A DNA stretch of 33,516 nucleotides from Thiomicrospira sp. (GTDB lineage: Bacteria; Pseudomonadota; Gammaproteobacteria; Thiomicrospirales; Thiomicrospiraceae), in assembly GCA_030826915.1 (NCBI GenBank), contig JAUUDE010000034.1, positions 1-33,516 of the forward strand, written 5' to 3'. A program made the translations under genes and the position numbers. Below, in pieces: positions 1 to 8,834 of the stretch (its first letter is position 1; every line of letters starts with the position of its first letter). The notes below the pieces were generated by a model. It did not search any database. It saw only the letters and a list, made by a program, of their open reading frames with translations, and was not told the origin of the DNA.

Positions 1-21
1 AAACAAAGGGCACCCCACTCC

Positions 22-139
22 ATAAATGGGCAAGTTCTAAGCTGTTCACTAACAATCTCGCAACTTGCTGAGCAAGCTCAGCTTCGAACAGTCGAGATTG
101 CTTAATCGTTCTCTACGCTAAGAACTTTGCACCATTTAT
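22..139. repeat. Nested imperfect fold-back (118 bp)
   Basis: Three concentric inverted repeats are visible. The outer arms 22-42 and 117-139 (ATAAATGG...GTTCT...AGC) pair with two single-base bulges. The middle arms are CAATCTCG (53-60) and CGAGATTG (93-100). The centre is a perfect hairpin, GCTGAG-CAAG-CTCAGC (67-82). No open reading frame fits it. It could be a structured RNA, a miniature inverted-repeat element or a recombination site. I do not recognise a family. Confidence 0.6.
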
Positions 140-277
140 TCCAAGGGGAGTTTAGGCATTTGCCGAAATATTTACTCAAACGCAAATCTCAATTATTCAC
201 TTATTTACCCAAATAAAAATCAAACAAAGATTTTTTATTGTTCTTGTTCTGCCATATTAAACCTAGTTTGTTACAAA
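140..277. other. A+T-rich non-coding stretch
   Basis: Between the fold-back and the first gene remnant I see only A+T-rich sequence with no convincing ORF, promoter or terminator. Confidence 0.4.
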
Positions 278-555
278 TTATTTAAGTGAGTAATTCGCTT
301 TATTTACTTTTTTATGTGCGATAACGACGATATTATCGATTTCTTGGTAACTATTTTGAATACCGCTTTCATTGATAAAGGTTTTAGTTTGATACGCAAT
401 GCGGTGGCGAACTTCTTTAACAATGTAATCTTCTAAATCGATATTAAGAACATGATTAATAGATGGCAAAGCAACTGCATGCGGATGCTGATAGTTTTTA
501 AAATTTGAGGTGGTTCCTGGTTATCAAAGCTCTGGATTTGGTAGTTGATACTCAT
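278..555 (-). pseudogene. Small hypothetical gene split by one frameshift
   Basis: An ATG at 553-555 is preceded by AGGA at a normal ribosome-binding distance and opens a frame beginning MSINYQIQSFDNQEPP. That frame stops at 433-435. From about position 510 a second frame carries on (SNFKNYQHPHAV..., then LPSINHVLNIDLEDYIVKEV...) to the stop at 278-280. The second frame alone has only a TTG start (467-469) with no ribosome-binding site. Restoring one base near 508-512 gives a single protein of about 92 residues. The family is not recognised. This is either a real pseudogene or a sequencing error; the good ribosome-binding site in front of the upstream ATG favours a once-intact gene. Confidence 0.5.
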
Positions 556-754
556 CCGTTTTTCCTAGGTTTTGTGACATGCTATTAATTGTAAATGATG
601 GTCATCAAAACCGAAAGAGAACAGGCCTCTAGTAGAGGGGAGTTTGCAGATTGCGGTAAAAGTTGAGCGGATTTTTTTCTACCATCTGTTTTAGGCTCTC
701 CTTAAATGGGTAACGTCCCTTTTTTCCTGAAAGGGTAGCGTCACGCTTCCTATA

Positions 755-1150
755 TTAAAACCAACCACTAAACCAACTGGTAACTTTTTCTTTAAACTCT
801 TCCCAAGAAAGTGGTTTTTGTTTCGGTTCTGGGGGTTTGGGTAAAATCTTAAACTCACCGTAAACTATCCCTTTTTCTCTTTCAGGAGGGTAATAGGCAC
901 TACCTTCATCATCTGCCATTATGTTGAGATTAAAAGTTTCACTTTTCATCTCATCCACTCCAAATTCTGGATGCGTAACGCGATTGTATTTAGCAGGTTT
1001 AATAAACTGGTTTTTGCCTTCCCCATCTCGAATTTTCATATAACAATACAAGTCAGTACCAAGCCTCTCAAAAAATTTCGTCCTACAAAAATGATTGCTC
1101 TCAGTCGCGATACGAAAATATTTTTTATCGGTGAATAATGTGCCTGGCAT
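755..1150 (-). CDS. Hypothetical protein, C-terminal part of a split secreted protein
   Basis: This 131-residue ORF starts with ATG overlapping the stop of the preceding ORF (TAATG). It has no signal peptide, no membrane segment and no family that I recognise. Visible features are several Cys and Tyr residues in the first 40 positions, a PPEPKQKP proline-rich linker near residues 106-113 and an aromatic tail. Because one base inserted in the upstream G8 tract places it in frame with ORF 1150-1461, it is probably the C-terminal half of one protein rather than an independent gene. Translational coupling through the TAATG overlap is the alternative. Confidence 0.5.
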   Translation of the reverse strand: MPGTLFTDKKYFRIATESNHFCRTKFFERLGTDLYCYMKIRDGEGKNQFIKPAKYNRVTHPEFGVDEMKSETFNLNIMADDEGSAYYPPEREKGIVYGEFKILPKPPEPKQKPLSWEEFKEKVTSWFSGWF

Positions 1151-1461
1151 TAAAGGGCGCCCCCCCCGCCTTTTATTCCAGTTTTATAGCCATAGTAAAT
1201 TGGCTTAACTTTTTGCTCTGTATCCAAAAGAATATGGGCCGAGTAGAGTTCTTTGTCATACTGGCGTCTTAATACCAGCTCAATACGCCTAAATTGATAA
1301 CCACATTGCCCGTCGGTTTCTTGTTGATAAACCGGGATTTCAATATGATAGTTTTCTTCAGTAATACGGTAGCTTTTGCCTGCAAGCATGGGTTTTCGGG
1401 TGGCGGTGCTTGGGTTTTTTTGTGTGCACTCTCTTGTGTTACTGGTGCCTTTATAAATCAC
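1150..1461 (-). CDS. Hypothetical protein, middle part of a split secreted protein
   Basis: This 103-residue frame has only a GTG start (1459-1461) and no ribosome-binding site. The same frame is open further upstream to about 1490, and a signal-peptide frame precedes that. The sequence has alternating hydrophobic and charged residues (IEIPVYQQ, RRIELVLRRQY) and two Cys residues that may form a disulfide if exported. It ends in four glycines encoded by the G8 tract (1160-1167 on the plus strand). No family is recognised. Confidence 0.45.
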   Translation of the reverse strand: MIYKGTSNTRECTQKNPSTATRKPMLAGKSYRITEENYHIEIPVYQQETDGQCGYQFRRIELVLRRQYDKELYSAHILLDTEQKVKPIYYGYKTGIKGGGGAL

Positions 1462-1613
1462 CGAAAAAGTCGCTTGTAGGCGTGGGTATTTTTACCTTAA
1501 AAGGTGTAAATTACCGGTGCACTGGTAACCGATTCACTGGAAAAAACTGAAAACGGTACATAACAAAATACAAAAACCAGCAAACTTTGATTTAGCGGTT
1601 TATTCTTAAACAT

Positions 1614-1827
1614 AATGCATATAACTCCCAACAATGTATTTTGGATTTTTGCCTGTTAAATATGTATTTCATTTTATCAGTGATTAGATATACGAATATT
1701 TCTTCATAATAGTGAAAATACAATAATAATTAAATAATTTTATTTTTTTGTTTGCTGCTTTTTAGAGTTACCACGCTATGAAAGTGCGAGATAAGGGCCA
1801 GTAACTTTAGTATAAGGTGTCAAAAAG
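1614..1827. other. A+T-rich intergenic region
   Basis: No ORF is convincing here. A short inverted repeat (AGTTAC near 1766 and GTAACT near 1801, about 30 nt apart) lies just past the stop of the minus-strand nucleotidyltransferase gene and could form a weak hairpin. I would not call it a terminator. The rest is A/T-rich. Confidence 0.35.
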
Positions 1828-2124
1828 TTAACTAATTTTGATAAGAGAACTTTGAATCTGTTGTTTAAATTCTTTGCTCAGAGTGAACCAGTCTTGAACA
1901 TCGACACGAAAAGGTAGCTCGGAAAATTCAAAGGCATCTTTGAGTTGGTATAGTGTTTGGATAGGCAGTTTTTCTGTTGCTTTAATCAATAAATCCAAAT
2001 CTGAATATTCCCTGGCTTGCTGCTTGGTTCTTGAACCATAGGCAAAGACTTCAGTTGATTCATCAAGCTTATTTTTAATAATCGCCTGTACTTGGTGAAG
2101 TTGAGTTTCAGAAAGTTGCAGCAT
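1828..2124 (-). CDS. MNT-type nucleotidyltransferase (antitoxin-like)
   Basis: This 98-residue protein is a minimal nucleotidyltransferase of the DNA polymerase beta superfamily. It shows the defining GS-x10-DxD motif (YGSRTKQQAREYSDLDLLI, about residues 29-47). A third acidic residue sits in RVDVQDW near residue 75, which completes a metal-binding triad. It starts 2 nt after the stop of the HEPN gene, so the two are surely co-translated in the order HEPN then MNT. In characterised HEPN/MNT pairs the MNT enzyme neutralises the HEPN ribonuclease by adding AMP residues to a tyrosine. That role is inferred here from motifs and pairing. Confidence 0.85.
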   Translation of the reverse strand: MLQLSETQLHQVQAIIKNKLDESTEVFAYGSRTKQQAREYSDLDLLIKATEKLPIQTLYQLKDAFEFSELPFRVDVQDWFTLSKEFKQQIQSSLIKIS

Positions 2125-2126
2125 GC

Positions 2127-2546
2127 TTAGTCTTTAGACTTTAGAGCGTTAAGAAGCTTAGTGGCTTCAGGTAGGAATTGCACGGCAACTTTAAAGACCT
2201 CGTCTGCGGTATTTTCATTGTAGGTATGACTGGTTTCATTACGCGCACGGTGGAATAACATCCAGTTTTCTACGGAATCAATCAATTGGTATTCTGCGGC
2301 TAAACGAAACAGCTCTTGGCGAGAAAGCCCATCCACTTGGCTTTTTCCTAAGTTTTCGCCAAGCCAGCGTTTTATAAATTTCCAGCTGAGTTCGTAGGTA
2401 AACTCAAAATGCTGAACCACTCCTGAAATTAAAGTACGAATCAGTTGTGGTTGTTCAGATGTTTTATATTCTTCAACCACATTCAGGCTTTCTTCAAGCC
2501 TTGTAACTGCTTTTTGCAGTGAAGAATAATCTAGTGTGTTATTCAT
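2127..2546 (-). CDS. HEPN protein, HI0074-type nucleotidyltransferase partner (toxin-like)
   Basis: This 139-residue, largely helical protein resembles the HI0074 'nucleotidyltransferase substrate-binding' family. Near residues 105-112 it carries RNETSHTY, an exact R-x4-H-x-Y signature. In studied HEPN toxins the Arg and His form the RNase site and the Tyr is the residue that the MNT partner AMPylates. The ATG is preceded by AAGG eight bases upstream. The gene follows metH on the same strand with a 48-nt gap, so it may be read from the metH transcript or from its own weak promoter. The substrate RNA cannot be told from sequence. Confidence 0.85.
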   Translation of the reverse strand: MNNTLDYSSLQKAVTRLEESLNVVEEYKTSEQPQLIRTLISGVVQHFEFTYELSWKFIKRWLGENLGKSQVDGLSRQELFRLAAEYQLIDSVENWMLFHRARNETSHTYNENTADEVFKVAVQFLPEATKLLNALKSKD

Positions 2547-2594
2547 TTAGTTACCTTAATAAAGTTTTTCAATAACAAAATACACTAACTTGTT

Positions 2595-5500
2595 TTACTG
2601 CGCAAAATCTTCTGGATCATAACCTAAGTTTGGTGCTAACCATTTCTCAGCTTCTTCAATTGACCAGCCTTTACGCACTGCATAGTCTTCTACTTGGTCA
2701 CGACCGACTGAGCCGACACCAAAATAGCGAGATTCTGGATGTGCAAAGTAGGTTCCTGAAACTGCTGCGGTTGGCGTCATGGCGTAACTGCTGGTGATTT
2801 CTAAGCCGATTTTTTCATCTGGTTTAAGAAGTTCCCAAAGCGTGCCTTTTTCAGTGTGGTCTGGGCAAGCAGGGTAGCCTGCTGCTGGGCGAATGCCTTG
2901 GTAACGTTCTTTGATTAAGTCTTCGTTATCCAGTTTTTCATCTGGCGCATAACCCCAGTCTGAGGTACGCACGATTTCATGTAGCGTTTCGGCAAAGGCT
3001 TCGGCAAAACGGTCGGCTAAGGCTTTTAGCATAATCGATTGATAATCGTCGTGATTGGCTTCAAAACGTTCAATGTGTTCGTCAATGCCAATCCCAGCAG
3101 TAACAGCAAAGAAACCAATGTAGTCGGCAATACCTGACTCTTTAGAGGCAATAAAGTCAGATAGACAGTTGTTGGCTCCCCCACGCTTTTTCTCCGCCTG
3201 TTGGCGAATGTGGTGGAATTTGTGAATCACTTCTGAACGCGTTTCATCCGCATAGACTTCAATGTCGTCACCCACACGGTTAGCTGGGTAAAAACCGTAC
3301 ACGGCTTTGGCGGTTAACCATTTTTCATCAATGATTTTCTTCAGCATTACTTGTGCATCGGCAAAGACTTTTTTGGCTTCTTCACCGACGACTTTATCTT
3401 CTAAAATGCGAGGATAAAGACCGTGTAGTTCCCACGATTGGAAGAATGGCGACCAATCGAAACGTTCTAATAGTGTTTCAAGAGGGAAGTCTTCCAAGAC
3501 TTTTGTGCCCAAGAAGGTCGGTTTAACCGGAGTGTAATCTGACCAGGCCTGGTCAGTTAACGATGGGTTTTCTCGCGCTTTATTAATGGGGATACGGCGA
3601 ACTTGTTTCGCACGTGCTTTACGTTCTTCACGCACGGTTTCATATTCGGCACGGACTTTACTGGCAAACTCTTCTTTTAGGTCGGCAGAAATTAAGCTTT
3701 GTGCCACACCTACTGCACGAGAGGCATCTTTAACGTAAACCACAGGGTGGTCATATTGAGGTTCAATCTTAACTGCAGTATGTGCTTTGGATGTGGTTGC
3801 GCCGCCAATTAATAGCGGTAAATCCATATTGCGTTCTTTCATCAACTTAGCCACATTTACCATCTCTTCAAGCGAAGGGGTGATTAGCCCAGATAGACCA
3901 ATGACGTTTGCACCTTGTTCGATTGCGGTATCTAAGATTTTCTCGGCGGGTACCATGACACCAAGGTCAATCACCTCAAAGTTATTACATTGTAAAACTA
4001 CGCCTACAATGTTTTTACCAATGTCGTGAACATCGCCCTTTACGGTCGCCATGACGATTTTACCTTGCACACGTCCAGAAGATTTTTCAGCGGCTAAGAA
4101 TGGGTCAAGATAAGCCACGGCGCGTTTCATTACACGAGCAGATTTTACTACCTGTGGCAGGAACATTTTCCCTGAGCCAAACAGGTCACCCACCACGTTC
4201 ATGCCGTCCATTAGAGGCCCTTCAATAACATTGATTGGGGCCCCGAGTTTGACACGAGCTTCTTCGGTGTCTTCTTCGATGAAATCGGTAATTCCTTTTA
4301 CCAGCGAGTGTTCTAGGCGTTTTTCTACGGATGCTTCACGCCAAGACAAATCGGCTTCTTTAGAGGCGGCAGAACCATCGCCCAAGAATTCAGCGGCAAT
4401 ATCCAGTAAGCGTTCGCCTGCTTCTGGGTCTTTGTTGAGAATGACGTCTTCTACGGCTAAACGTAGTTTTTCTGGTAGGTCATCGTAAATCGCCATTTGC
4501 CCAGCATTTACAATCCCCATGTCCATGCCTTCTTTTATGGCATAGTATAAGAATACGGAGTGAATCGCTTCACGAACTGGGTTGTTACCACGGAAAGAGA
4601 AGGAGACGTTGGATACTCCACCCGAAATCTTGGCATACGGTAGGTTAGCCTTAATCCAAGTTACTGCATTGATGAAATCTAAACCGTAGTTGTTGTGCTC
4701 TTCAATCCCAGTGGCGACGGCAAAGATGTTCGGGTCAAAAATGATGTCTTGCGGTAAAAATCCGACTTTTTCAGTTAAGACTTCATAGGAGCGTTTACAA
4801 ATTTCAATTTTACGCTCTAAGGTATCGGCTTGACCTTCTTCGTCAAACGCCATAACAATGGCGGCTGCACCGTATTTTTTGACCAATTTAGCGTGTTTTA
4901 TAAAGGCTTCTTCTCCCTCTTTTAGGGAGATGGAGTTGACCACGCCTTTTCCTTGAATGCACTGCAGGCCTGCTTCAATGACTTCCCACTTTGAGGAGTC
5001 AACCATAATTGGCACTCGAGACGCTTCAGGTTCAGAGGCTAAAAGGTTAAGAAAACGCACCATGCAGGCTTTTGCATCGAGCATCCCTTCATCCATATTG
5101 ACGTCTATAATCTGCGCGCCATCTTCCACTTGTTTTACCGCGATATTAATGGCATCGTCGTAGTTTTCTTCAATAATAAGACGTTTAAAAAGAGCTGAAC
5201 CTGTTACGTTGTTACGTTCACCTACGTTAACAAACAGGCTGTCTTCGTCAATGTTCAGAGGTTCTAAGCCCGATAGTCGACAAGCGGGTTTTATTGCTGG
5301 AAGTTTGCGGGCAGGTTGTGCTTGGGCGGCATTTGCCATGGCTTGCACGTGGTCTGGTGTGGTACCACAGCAACCACCAATAATGTTTATCCAACCACGT
5401 TTGGCCCAAACGTCAATCTCTTCAGCCATTTGTTCTGGGGTTTCGTCATACTCACCAAATTCATTAGGCAGGCCTGCATTAGGGTGAATAGACACATAGG

Positions 5501-6305
5501 TTTCACAAACACGGCTTAACTCTTCTACATAAGGGCGCAGCTCTTGAGGGCCTAATGCACAGTTAAGTCCAACTGAAAGTGGTTCAGCATGCGCAACGGC
5601 ATTGTAAAAGGCTTCGGTGGTTTGACCCGATAATGTACGGCCAGAAGCGTCGGTAATGGTTCCAGAAAGTTGAATCGGAATCTCATAACCGACTTCATCT
5701 TCCACCTCTTTTACTGCAAAAATAGCGGCTTTGGCGTTGAGTGTATCGAATATGGTTTCAATCAGAATGGTGTCAACGCCACCTTCTAAAAGCGCATGGG
5801 TGGCTTGTTTGTAGGCCGTGACCAGTTCATCAAATGAGGTATTACGGAAGCCGGGATCATTGACGTCAGGTGAAATAGAGGCGGTACGGTTGGTTGGCCC
5901 TAACACACCGGTAACAAATCTTGGTTTACCATCTTCTTGTTCAGCAATATCACACGCTTCTCGTGCCACTTTTGCGGCCGCCAAATTAATCTCACTAACA
6001 TACTCCTGCATGTCGTAATCGGCTTGTGCAATGGTGGTAGCGTTAAATGAGTTGGTCTCAAGAATATCGGCACCTTTGCGCAAAAACTCAAGGTGAATAT
6101 CACGAATAACATCGGGCTTGGTAATGACAAGAATATCGTTATTACCTTTGATATCCATGTGATAGTCGGCAAAACGTTCACCACGAAAATCTTCTTCAGT
6201 CAGATTTAGGTTTTGAATCATTGTTCCCATGGCGCCATCAAGAACGACAACACGTTCTTTAAGAAGATTGCGTAATGTTTCAATGCGTTTTGTGCGATTT
6301 GTCAT
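2595..6305 (-). CDS. metH: Cobalamin-dependent methionine synthase
   Basis: This 1236-residue protein matches the usual length of MetH (about 1227) and transfers the methyl group of 5-methyltetrahydrofolate to homocysteine through methylcobalamin. The N-terminal homocysteine domain has the zinc cysteines in LNCALG (about 250) and GGCCGTT (about 313). A pterin-binding domain follows ([16 protein letters not shown]; later [20 protein letters not shown]). The B12 domain has the cobalt-ligand motif [11 protein letters not shown] near 765. The C-terminal AdoMet reactivation domain contains [12 protein letters not shown]. All parts look intact. It ends 48 nt before the HEPN gene and is separated from the divergent barrel gene by 312 bp. 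Three CAGGCCTG palindromes lie inside it. Confidence 0.98.
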   Translation of the reverse strand: MTNRTKRIETLRNLLKERVVVLDGAMGTMIQNLNLTEEDFRGERFADYHMDIKGNNDILVITKPDVIRDIHLEFLRKGADILETNSFNATTIAQADYDMQEYVSEINLAAAKVAREACDIAEQEDGKPRFVTGVLGPTNRTASISPDVNDPGFRNTSFDELVTAYKQATHALLEGGVDTILIETIFDTLNAKAAIFAVKEVEDEVGYEIPIQLSGTITDASGRTLSGQTTEAFYNAVAHAEPLSVGLNCALGPQELRPYVEELSRVCETYVSIHPNAGLPNEFGEYDETPEQMAEEIDVWAKRGWINIIGGCCGTTPDHVQAMANAAQAQPARKLPAIKPACRLSGLEPLNIDEDSLFVNVGERNNVTGSALFKRLIIEENYDDAINIAVKQVEDGAQIIDVNMDEGMLDAKACMVRFLNLLASEPEASRVPIMVDSSKWEVIEAGLQCIQGKGVVNSISLKEGEEAFIKHAKLVKKYGAAAIVMAFDEEGQADTLERKIEICKRSYEVLTEKVGFLPQDIIFDPNIFAVATGIEEHNNYGLDFINAVTWIKANLPYAKISGGVSNVSFSFRGNNPVREAIHSVFLYYAIKEGMDMGIVNAGQMAIYDDLPEKLRLAVEDVILNKDPEAGERLLDIAAEFLGDGSAASKEADLSWREASVEKRLEHSLVKGITDFIEEDTEEARVKLGAPINVIEGPLMDGMNVVGDLFGSGKMFLPQVVKSARVMKRAVAYLDPFLAAEKSSGRVQGKIVMATVKGDVHDIGKNIVGVVLQCNNFEVIDLGVMVPAEKILDTAIEQGANVIGLSGLITPSLEEMVNVAKLMKERNMDLPLLIGGATTSKAHTAVKIEPQYDHPVVYVKDASRAVGVAQSLISADLKEEFASKVRAEYETVREERKARAKQVRRIPINKARENPSLTDQAWSDYTPVKPTFLGTKVLEDFPLETLLERFDWSPFFQSWELHGLYPRILEDKVVGEEAKKVFADAQVMLKKIIDEKWLTAKAVYGFYPANRVGDDIEVYADETRSEVIHKFHHIRQQAEKKRGGANNCLSDFIASKESGIADYIGFFAVTAGIGIDEHIERFEANHDDYQSIMLKALADRFAEAFAETLHEIVRTSDWGYAPDEKLDNEDLIKERYQGIRPAAGYPACPDHTEKGTLWELLKPDEKIGLEITSSYAMTPTAAVSGTYFAHPESRYFGVGSVGRDQVEDYAVRKGWSIEEAEKWLAPNLGYDPEDFAQ
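3542..3553. repeat. ACCAGGCCTGGT palindrome, copy 1 (in metH)
   Basis: This copy is part of the 14-bp perfect palindrome GACCAGGCCTGGTC and is read on the metH strand as Asp-Gln-Ala-Trp. Two shorter relatives in metH, GCAGGCCTGC at 4964-4973 and 5468-5477, are read as Ala-Gly-Leu. Confidence 0.8.
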
Positions 6306-6617
6306 GGTGTACCGATTTTATGTTTTATTAAAAGAGAAATAGTGGTTAAAGCTGTTTTAAATTTTTTTCCAGTAAAGGACTCATTTTTTATTTTTATGAG
6401 CTTCTATGGATTCTAATTTATCTTATGAATTTTATTGAGCCAAATGAAGTATTTTACCCGATTTCTGTTTTTGAACAGAGTATTAATCAAAAGTAATGAT
6501 TAAAGCCCATCTATTTTAGTAGGTTTTTATCTTTTTGGTAAATCAAAGAGTAAATAAGTTGTATAATTAGCTTAACTAATACCATCATAAATTAAACTTA
6601 TTAAGGATGATAAAATT
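6306..6617. other. 312-bp divergent intergenic region between metH and the barrel gene
   Basis: This A+T-rich region must carry the metH promoter (minus) and the barrel-gene promoter (plus). I see no recognisable SAM or cobalamin riboswitch. A weak hairpin (CTCAT near 6381, ATGAG near 6397, T/A-rich loop) is the only inverted repeat that I noticed. Confidence 0.45.
6562..6567 (+). promoter_or_regulatory. Possible -10 element of the barrel gene
   Basis: A perfect TATAAT lies about 50 nt before the ATG at 6618. The best -35-like hexamer, TTGGTA at 6535-6540, is 21 bp away, which is longer than ideal. This is therefore only a candidate. Confidence 0.4.
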
Positions 6618-7556
6618 ATGTTTTTTATAGATAAACAACAATTTAAAACACTGGGCTCTTTAGCTGGTGGAGTAATGCTTTTTGCTTTTGGAAGTTTTAA
6701 TCAAGCACAGGCTTCTGAGATTCAGATGGGGTCTGGAACAATGAGTATGCAAGCTGGAATTTTTGGACTGGAAAGTGCGATTGAATCTTCAGTTAATGTT
6801 CTGACCTTGAAAGAAAACCATGCGAACTTGTTTAAAAGTGATGTCTTTTATAATTACAGTTTAAGTACCTATACATCTGGTAAGTTTCAGAATGAGAATA
6901 ATAGCTTAAGCACGATTGGTGGTGGTGATATCTCCTTGCCAAATACTGACTATTCTTGGGATGGCATCGATGCTCAGTTAACACTAGGTTACGATGTGTT
7001 TAAAGAGAGCGAGTTTGATTACTTGGCATTAGGTGTCTCTTTAGGAATCGCTCTTCCTTACATTGGTAACAATGGTACAGGCGATTCATCCAGCACATCA
7101 AGCACAACTACAACCGTGCCTTTTGGTACAACTTCTTCGGTTGATTTTATTGCCTCAGATACCGAGTTAACTGCATATAAAATTGGCCCTAAATTACTGT
7201 TTAGTAAAAGCCTAAACCCAATAACATCGGTGTATGGAGAAGTGAGTTATGCAACCCAAAGGATTGAGGTGAAAAATTCGCCATTAAAAATGGCTTACAG
7301 TACATCAGGTGACTATTATTCATATGGTTTAGGCATGAGATATATGCCGCTTAGAACAAAAAAAGAGATTGGTTTTGATTCAATAGGTTATTTTACGATT
7401 GAACCAAGTTTGTATTTTACGTTGGGTGTGAATTACGCTGAACTGACAATGGATAAGTTGAATGTAGACCTAACAGGTATGAAATATTCGGTGGATTCGG
7501 CTAAAACTCGTATTTCATCTACAACACTTAATTTAGGCGTAGGGTACTCTTTTTAA
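6618..7556 (+). CDS. Outer-membrane beta-barrel protein, hypothetical
   Basis: This 312-residue protein has a typical signal peptide: a Lys-containing N-terminus, the hydrophobic stretch LAGGVMLFAFG, and a probable cut after AQA at residue 32. The mature part alternates aromatic and polar residues (DVFYNYSLSTYT, SVYGEVSYATQRIEV, YFTIEPSLYFTLGVNY). It ends in Phe (GVGYSF), the terminal residue recognised by the barrel assembly machinery. A Ser/Thr-rich loop of about 20 residues near 152-172 is probably surface exposed. AAGGATG precedes the ATG. It stands alone, divergent from metH. The general barrel fold is well supported; the transported substrate or role is unknown. Confidence 0.75.
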   Translation: MFFIDKQQFKTLGSLAGGVMLFAFGSFNQAQASEIQMGSGTMSMQAGIFGLESAIESSVNVLTLKENHANLFKSDVFYNYSLSTYTSGKFQNENNSLSTIGGGDISLPNTDYSWDGIDAQLTLGYDVFKESEFDYLALGVSLGIALPYIGNNGTGDSSSTSSTTTTVPFGTTSSVDFIASDTELTAYKIGPKLLFSKSLNPITSVYGEVSYATQRIEVKNSPLKMAYSTSGDYYSYGLGMRYMPLRTKKEIGFDSIGYFTIEPSLYFTLGVNYAELTMDKLNVDLTGMKYSVDSAKTRISSTTLNLGVGYSF

Positions 7557-7694
7557 TGAAGTCATTACAATTTGAATATTCTCGGTAATTATTTAGGTTT
7601 TTTATGGCTTAGGTAGAGCATTAACACAACAATAAAGGTATATTTTGATGCAATTTCAAGCGAGGTTGTAAATATAAATTTGAAGGTTTTAAAT

Positions 7695-7703
7695 TGCTAT
7701 AAT
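7695..7703 (+). promoter_or_regulatory. Extended -10 promoter candidate for trmA
   Basis: TGCTATAAT fits the extended -10 form (TGn-TATAAT), which can work without a good -35. It lies about 34 nt before the trmA start codon. Confidence 0.5.
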
Positions 7704-7736
7704 TAGCGCTTTATTGAAAACATAGATGTAAATTTT

Positions 7737-8834
7737 ATGCTCTGCCAAGTTTTTCCTGAACAATATGATTCTCAATTAGCGGATAAAGTCGATCGATTAA
7801 ATGATCTACTGCCAGCATCGGCACGAAGTTTACCTCAATCGGTTTTTGCCTCTTCCCCAGAACACTATCGGGCTAGAGCCGAGTTTCGTATTTGGCATGA
7901 AGGCAATCAATCTGATTACATAATGTTTAATCAAGAGACCAAAGAGAAGGTGGCGATTAAGCAGTGCCCAATGGCGATTAAATCCATTGCCAATTTAATG
8001 CCAATATTGATGGAAGAAATTACTCAAAAACCTGTATTGAGAGAGCGCCTTTTTCAAATTGATTTTTTAGCCACATTAAGTGGTCAAATGTTAGTGACAT
8101 TGATTTACCGTAAATCAATTGCAGATGACCAGGCCTGGTTAGATGCGGCGAATGCCCTAAAAGCAAAGCTAGCAATTACCCATATTATTGGCCGAGCACG
8201 TAAACAAAAAATTGTTTTAGATGAAGATTTTGTGGTTGAGAAACTGAACGTAGACGGCAAAACCTTTATTTACCAGCAAGTAGAAAATAGCTTTACTCAG
8301 CCTAATGCGGAGATGGCACAAAATATGTTGTCTTGGGCTCGTAAAATGTCAAAAAATGCAAAGGGTGACTTAATTGAACTCTATTGCGGTAACGGACATT
8401 TCTCGATTGCTTTGGCCGAGCATTATAATCGTGTATTGGCTACAGAAATCTCTAAAACATCCGTTGCTTCTGCAAAATACAACATAGCCGCCAATCAGGT
8501 TGAAAATGTCACTGTCATTAAGATGGCGGCTGAAGAAATCAGTGCTGCGTTACAAGGACAAGAGTTTTTTAGACTGAAAGAGATTGATTTGAAAGGTTAC
8601 GATTTTCAAACCATTTTTGTTGATCCTCCACGTTCAGGTTTGGATGACTTAACCCGCAAAATGGTCACGGAGTTTGACCAAATTATTTATATCTCCTGTA
8701 ACCCTGAAACCTTAGCGGTGGATTTACAATCGATTCAACAAACGCATGACATTATAGAAACGGCTTTGTTTGACCAATTTCCGTATACGCACCACATAGA
8801 GTCGGGTGTGTTCTTAAAAAGAAAGGCAAATTAA
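7737..8834 (+). CDS. trmA: tRNA (uracil-5-)-methyltransferase TrmA
   Basis: This enzyme makes 5-methyluridine at position 54 of tRNA using S-adenosylmethionine. At 365 residues it matches the E. coli protein (366) closely in length. Family hallmarks are AEFRIWH near 44-50, the SAM-binding [13 protein letters not shown] near 217-229, [10 protein letters not shown] near 298, and the nucleophilic Cys in YISCNPET near 323. The C-terminus contains [15 protein letters not shown] with the general-base glutamate. It lacks the Fe-S cysteine cluster of RlmC/RlmD paralogues, which supports TrmA. The exporter gene starts at the very next base after its stop codon, so the two form an operon. A GACCAGGCCTGGTT palindrome encodes DQAWL near residue 131. 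Confidence 0.96.
   Translation: MLCQVFPEQYDSQLADKVDRLNDLLPASARSLPQSVFASSPEHYRARAEFRIWHEGNQSDYIMFNQETKEKVAIKQCPMAIKSIANLMPILMEEITQKPVLRERLFQIDFLATLSGQMLVTLIYRKSIADDQAWLDAANALKAKLAITHIIGRARKQKIVLDEDFVVEKLNVDGKTFIYQQVENSFTQPNAEMAQNMLSWARKMSKNAKGDLIELYCGNGHFSIALAEHYNRVLATEISKTSVASAKYNIAANQVENVTVIKMAAEEISAALQGQEFFRLKEIDLKGYDFQTIFVDPPRSGLDDLTRKMVTEFDQIIYISCNPETLAVDLQSIQQTHDIIETALFDQFPYTHHIESGVFLKRKAN
8128..8139. repeat. ACCAGGCCTGGT palindrome, copy 2 (in trmA)
   Basis: This copy is within GACCAGGCCTGGTT and is read as Asp-Gln-Ala-Trp-Leu. At this place E. coli TrmA, as I remember it, has one residue fewer (DDEW against DDQAW), which hints at insertion or local rewriting. Confidence 0.8.

Larger units (their letters stand above)
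755..1613 (-). pseudogene. Split gene for a secreted protein of unknown function
   Basis: Reading the minus strand from the ATG at 1611-1613 gives a signal peptide (MFKNKPLNQSLLVFVFCYVP...FSS) that stops after 38 residues at 1497-1499. Downstream a second frame continues with KYPRLQATFSVIYKG and runs into the ORF at 1150-1461. One T too many near 1496 and one A too many just after it would explain the break. That ORF ends at a G8 tract, and one added G would join it to the ORF at 755-1150. Repaired, the product would be about 286 residues: an exported, probably beta-rich protein with a Pro/Lys-rich stretch and an aromatic C-terminus (WFSGWF). GGGAG lies 11 nt before the ATG. The family is not recognised. 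Decay, sequencing error and phase variation are all possible. Confidence 0.55.

Noticed and set aside
22-139. Integron attC site
   Set aside because: The nested stems are suggestive, but I cannot find paired GTTRRRY and RYYYAAC core sites, and no integrase gene is in the window.
1294-1479. Plus-strand ORF opposite the split secreted gene
   Set aside because: Antisense to better-supported coding sequence, with no ribosome-binding site.
5900-6184. Minus-strand ORF of 94 codons inside metH
   Set aside because: It overlaps the strongly conserved N-terminal domain of metH in another frame; it is a shadow ORF.
6306-6617. SAM or cobalamin riboswitch before metH
   Set aside because: I looked for conserved cores and a terminator-like expression platform on the minus strand and saw none.
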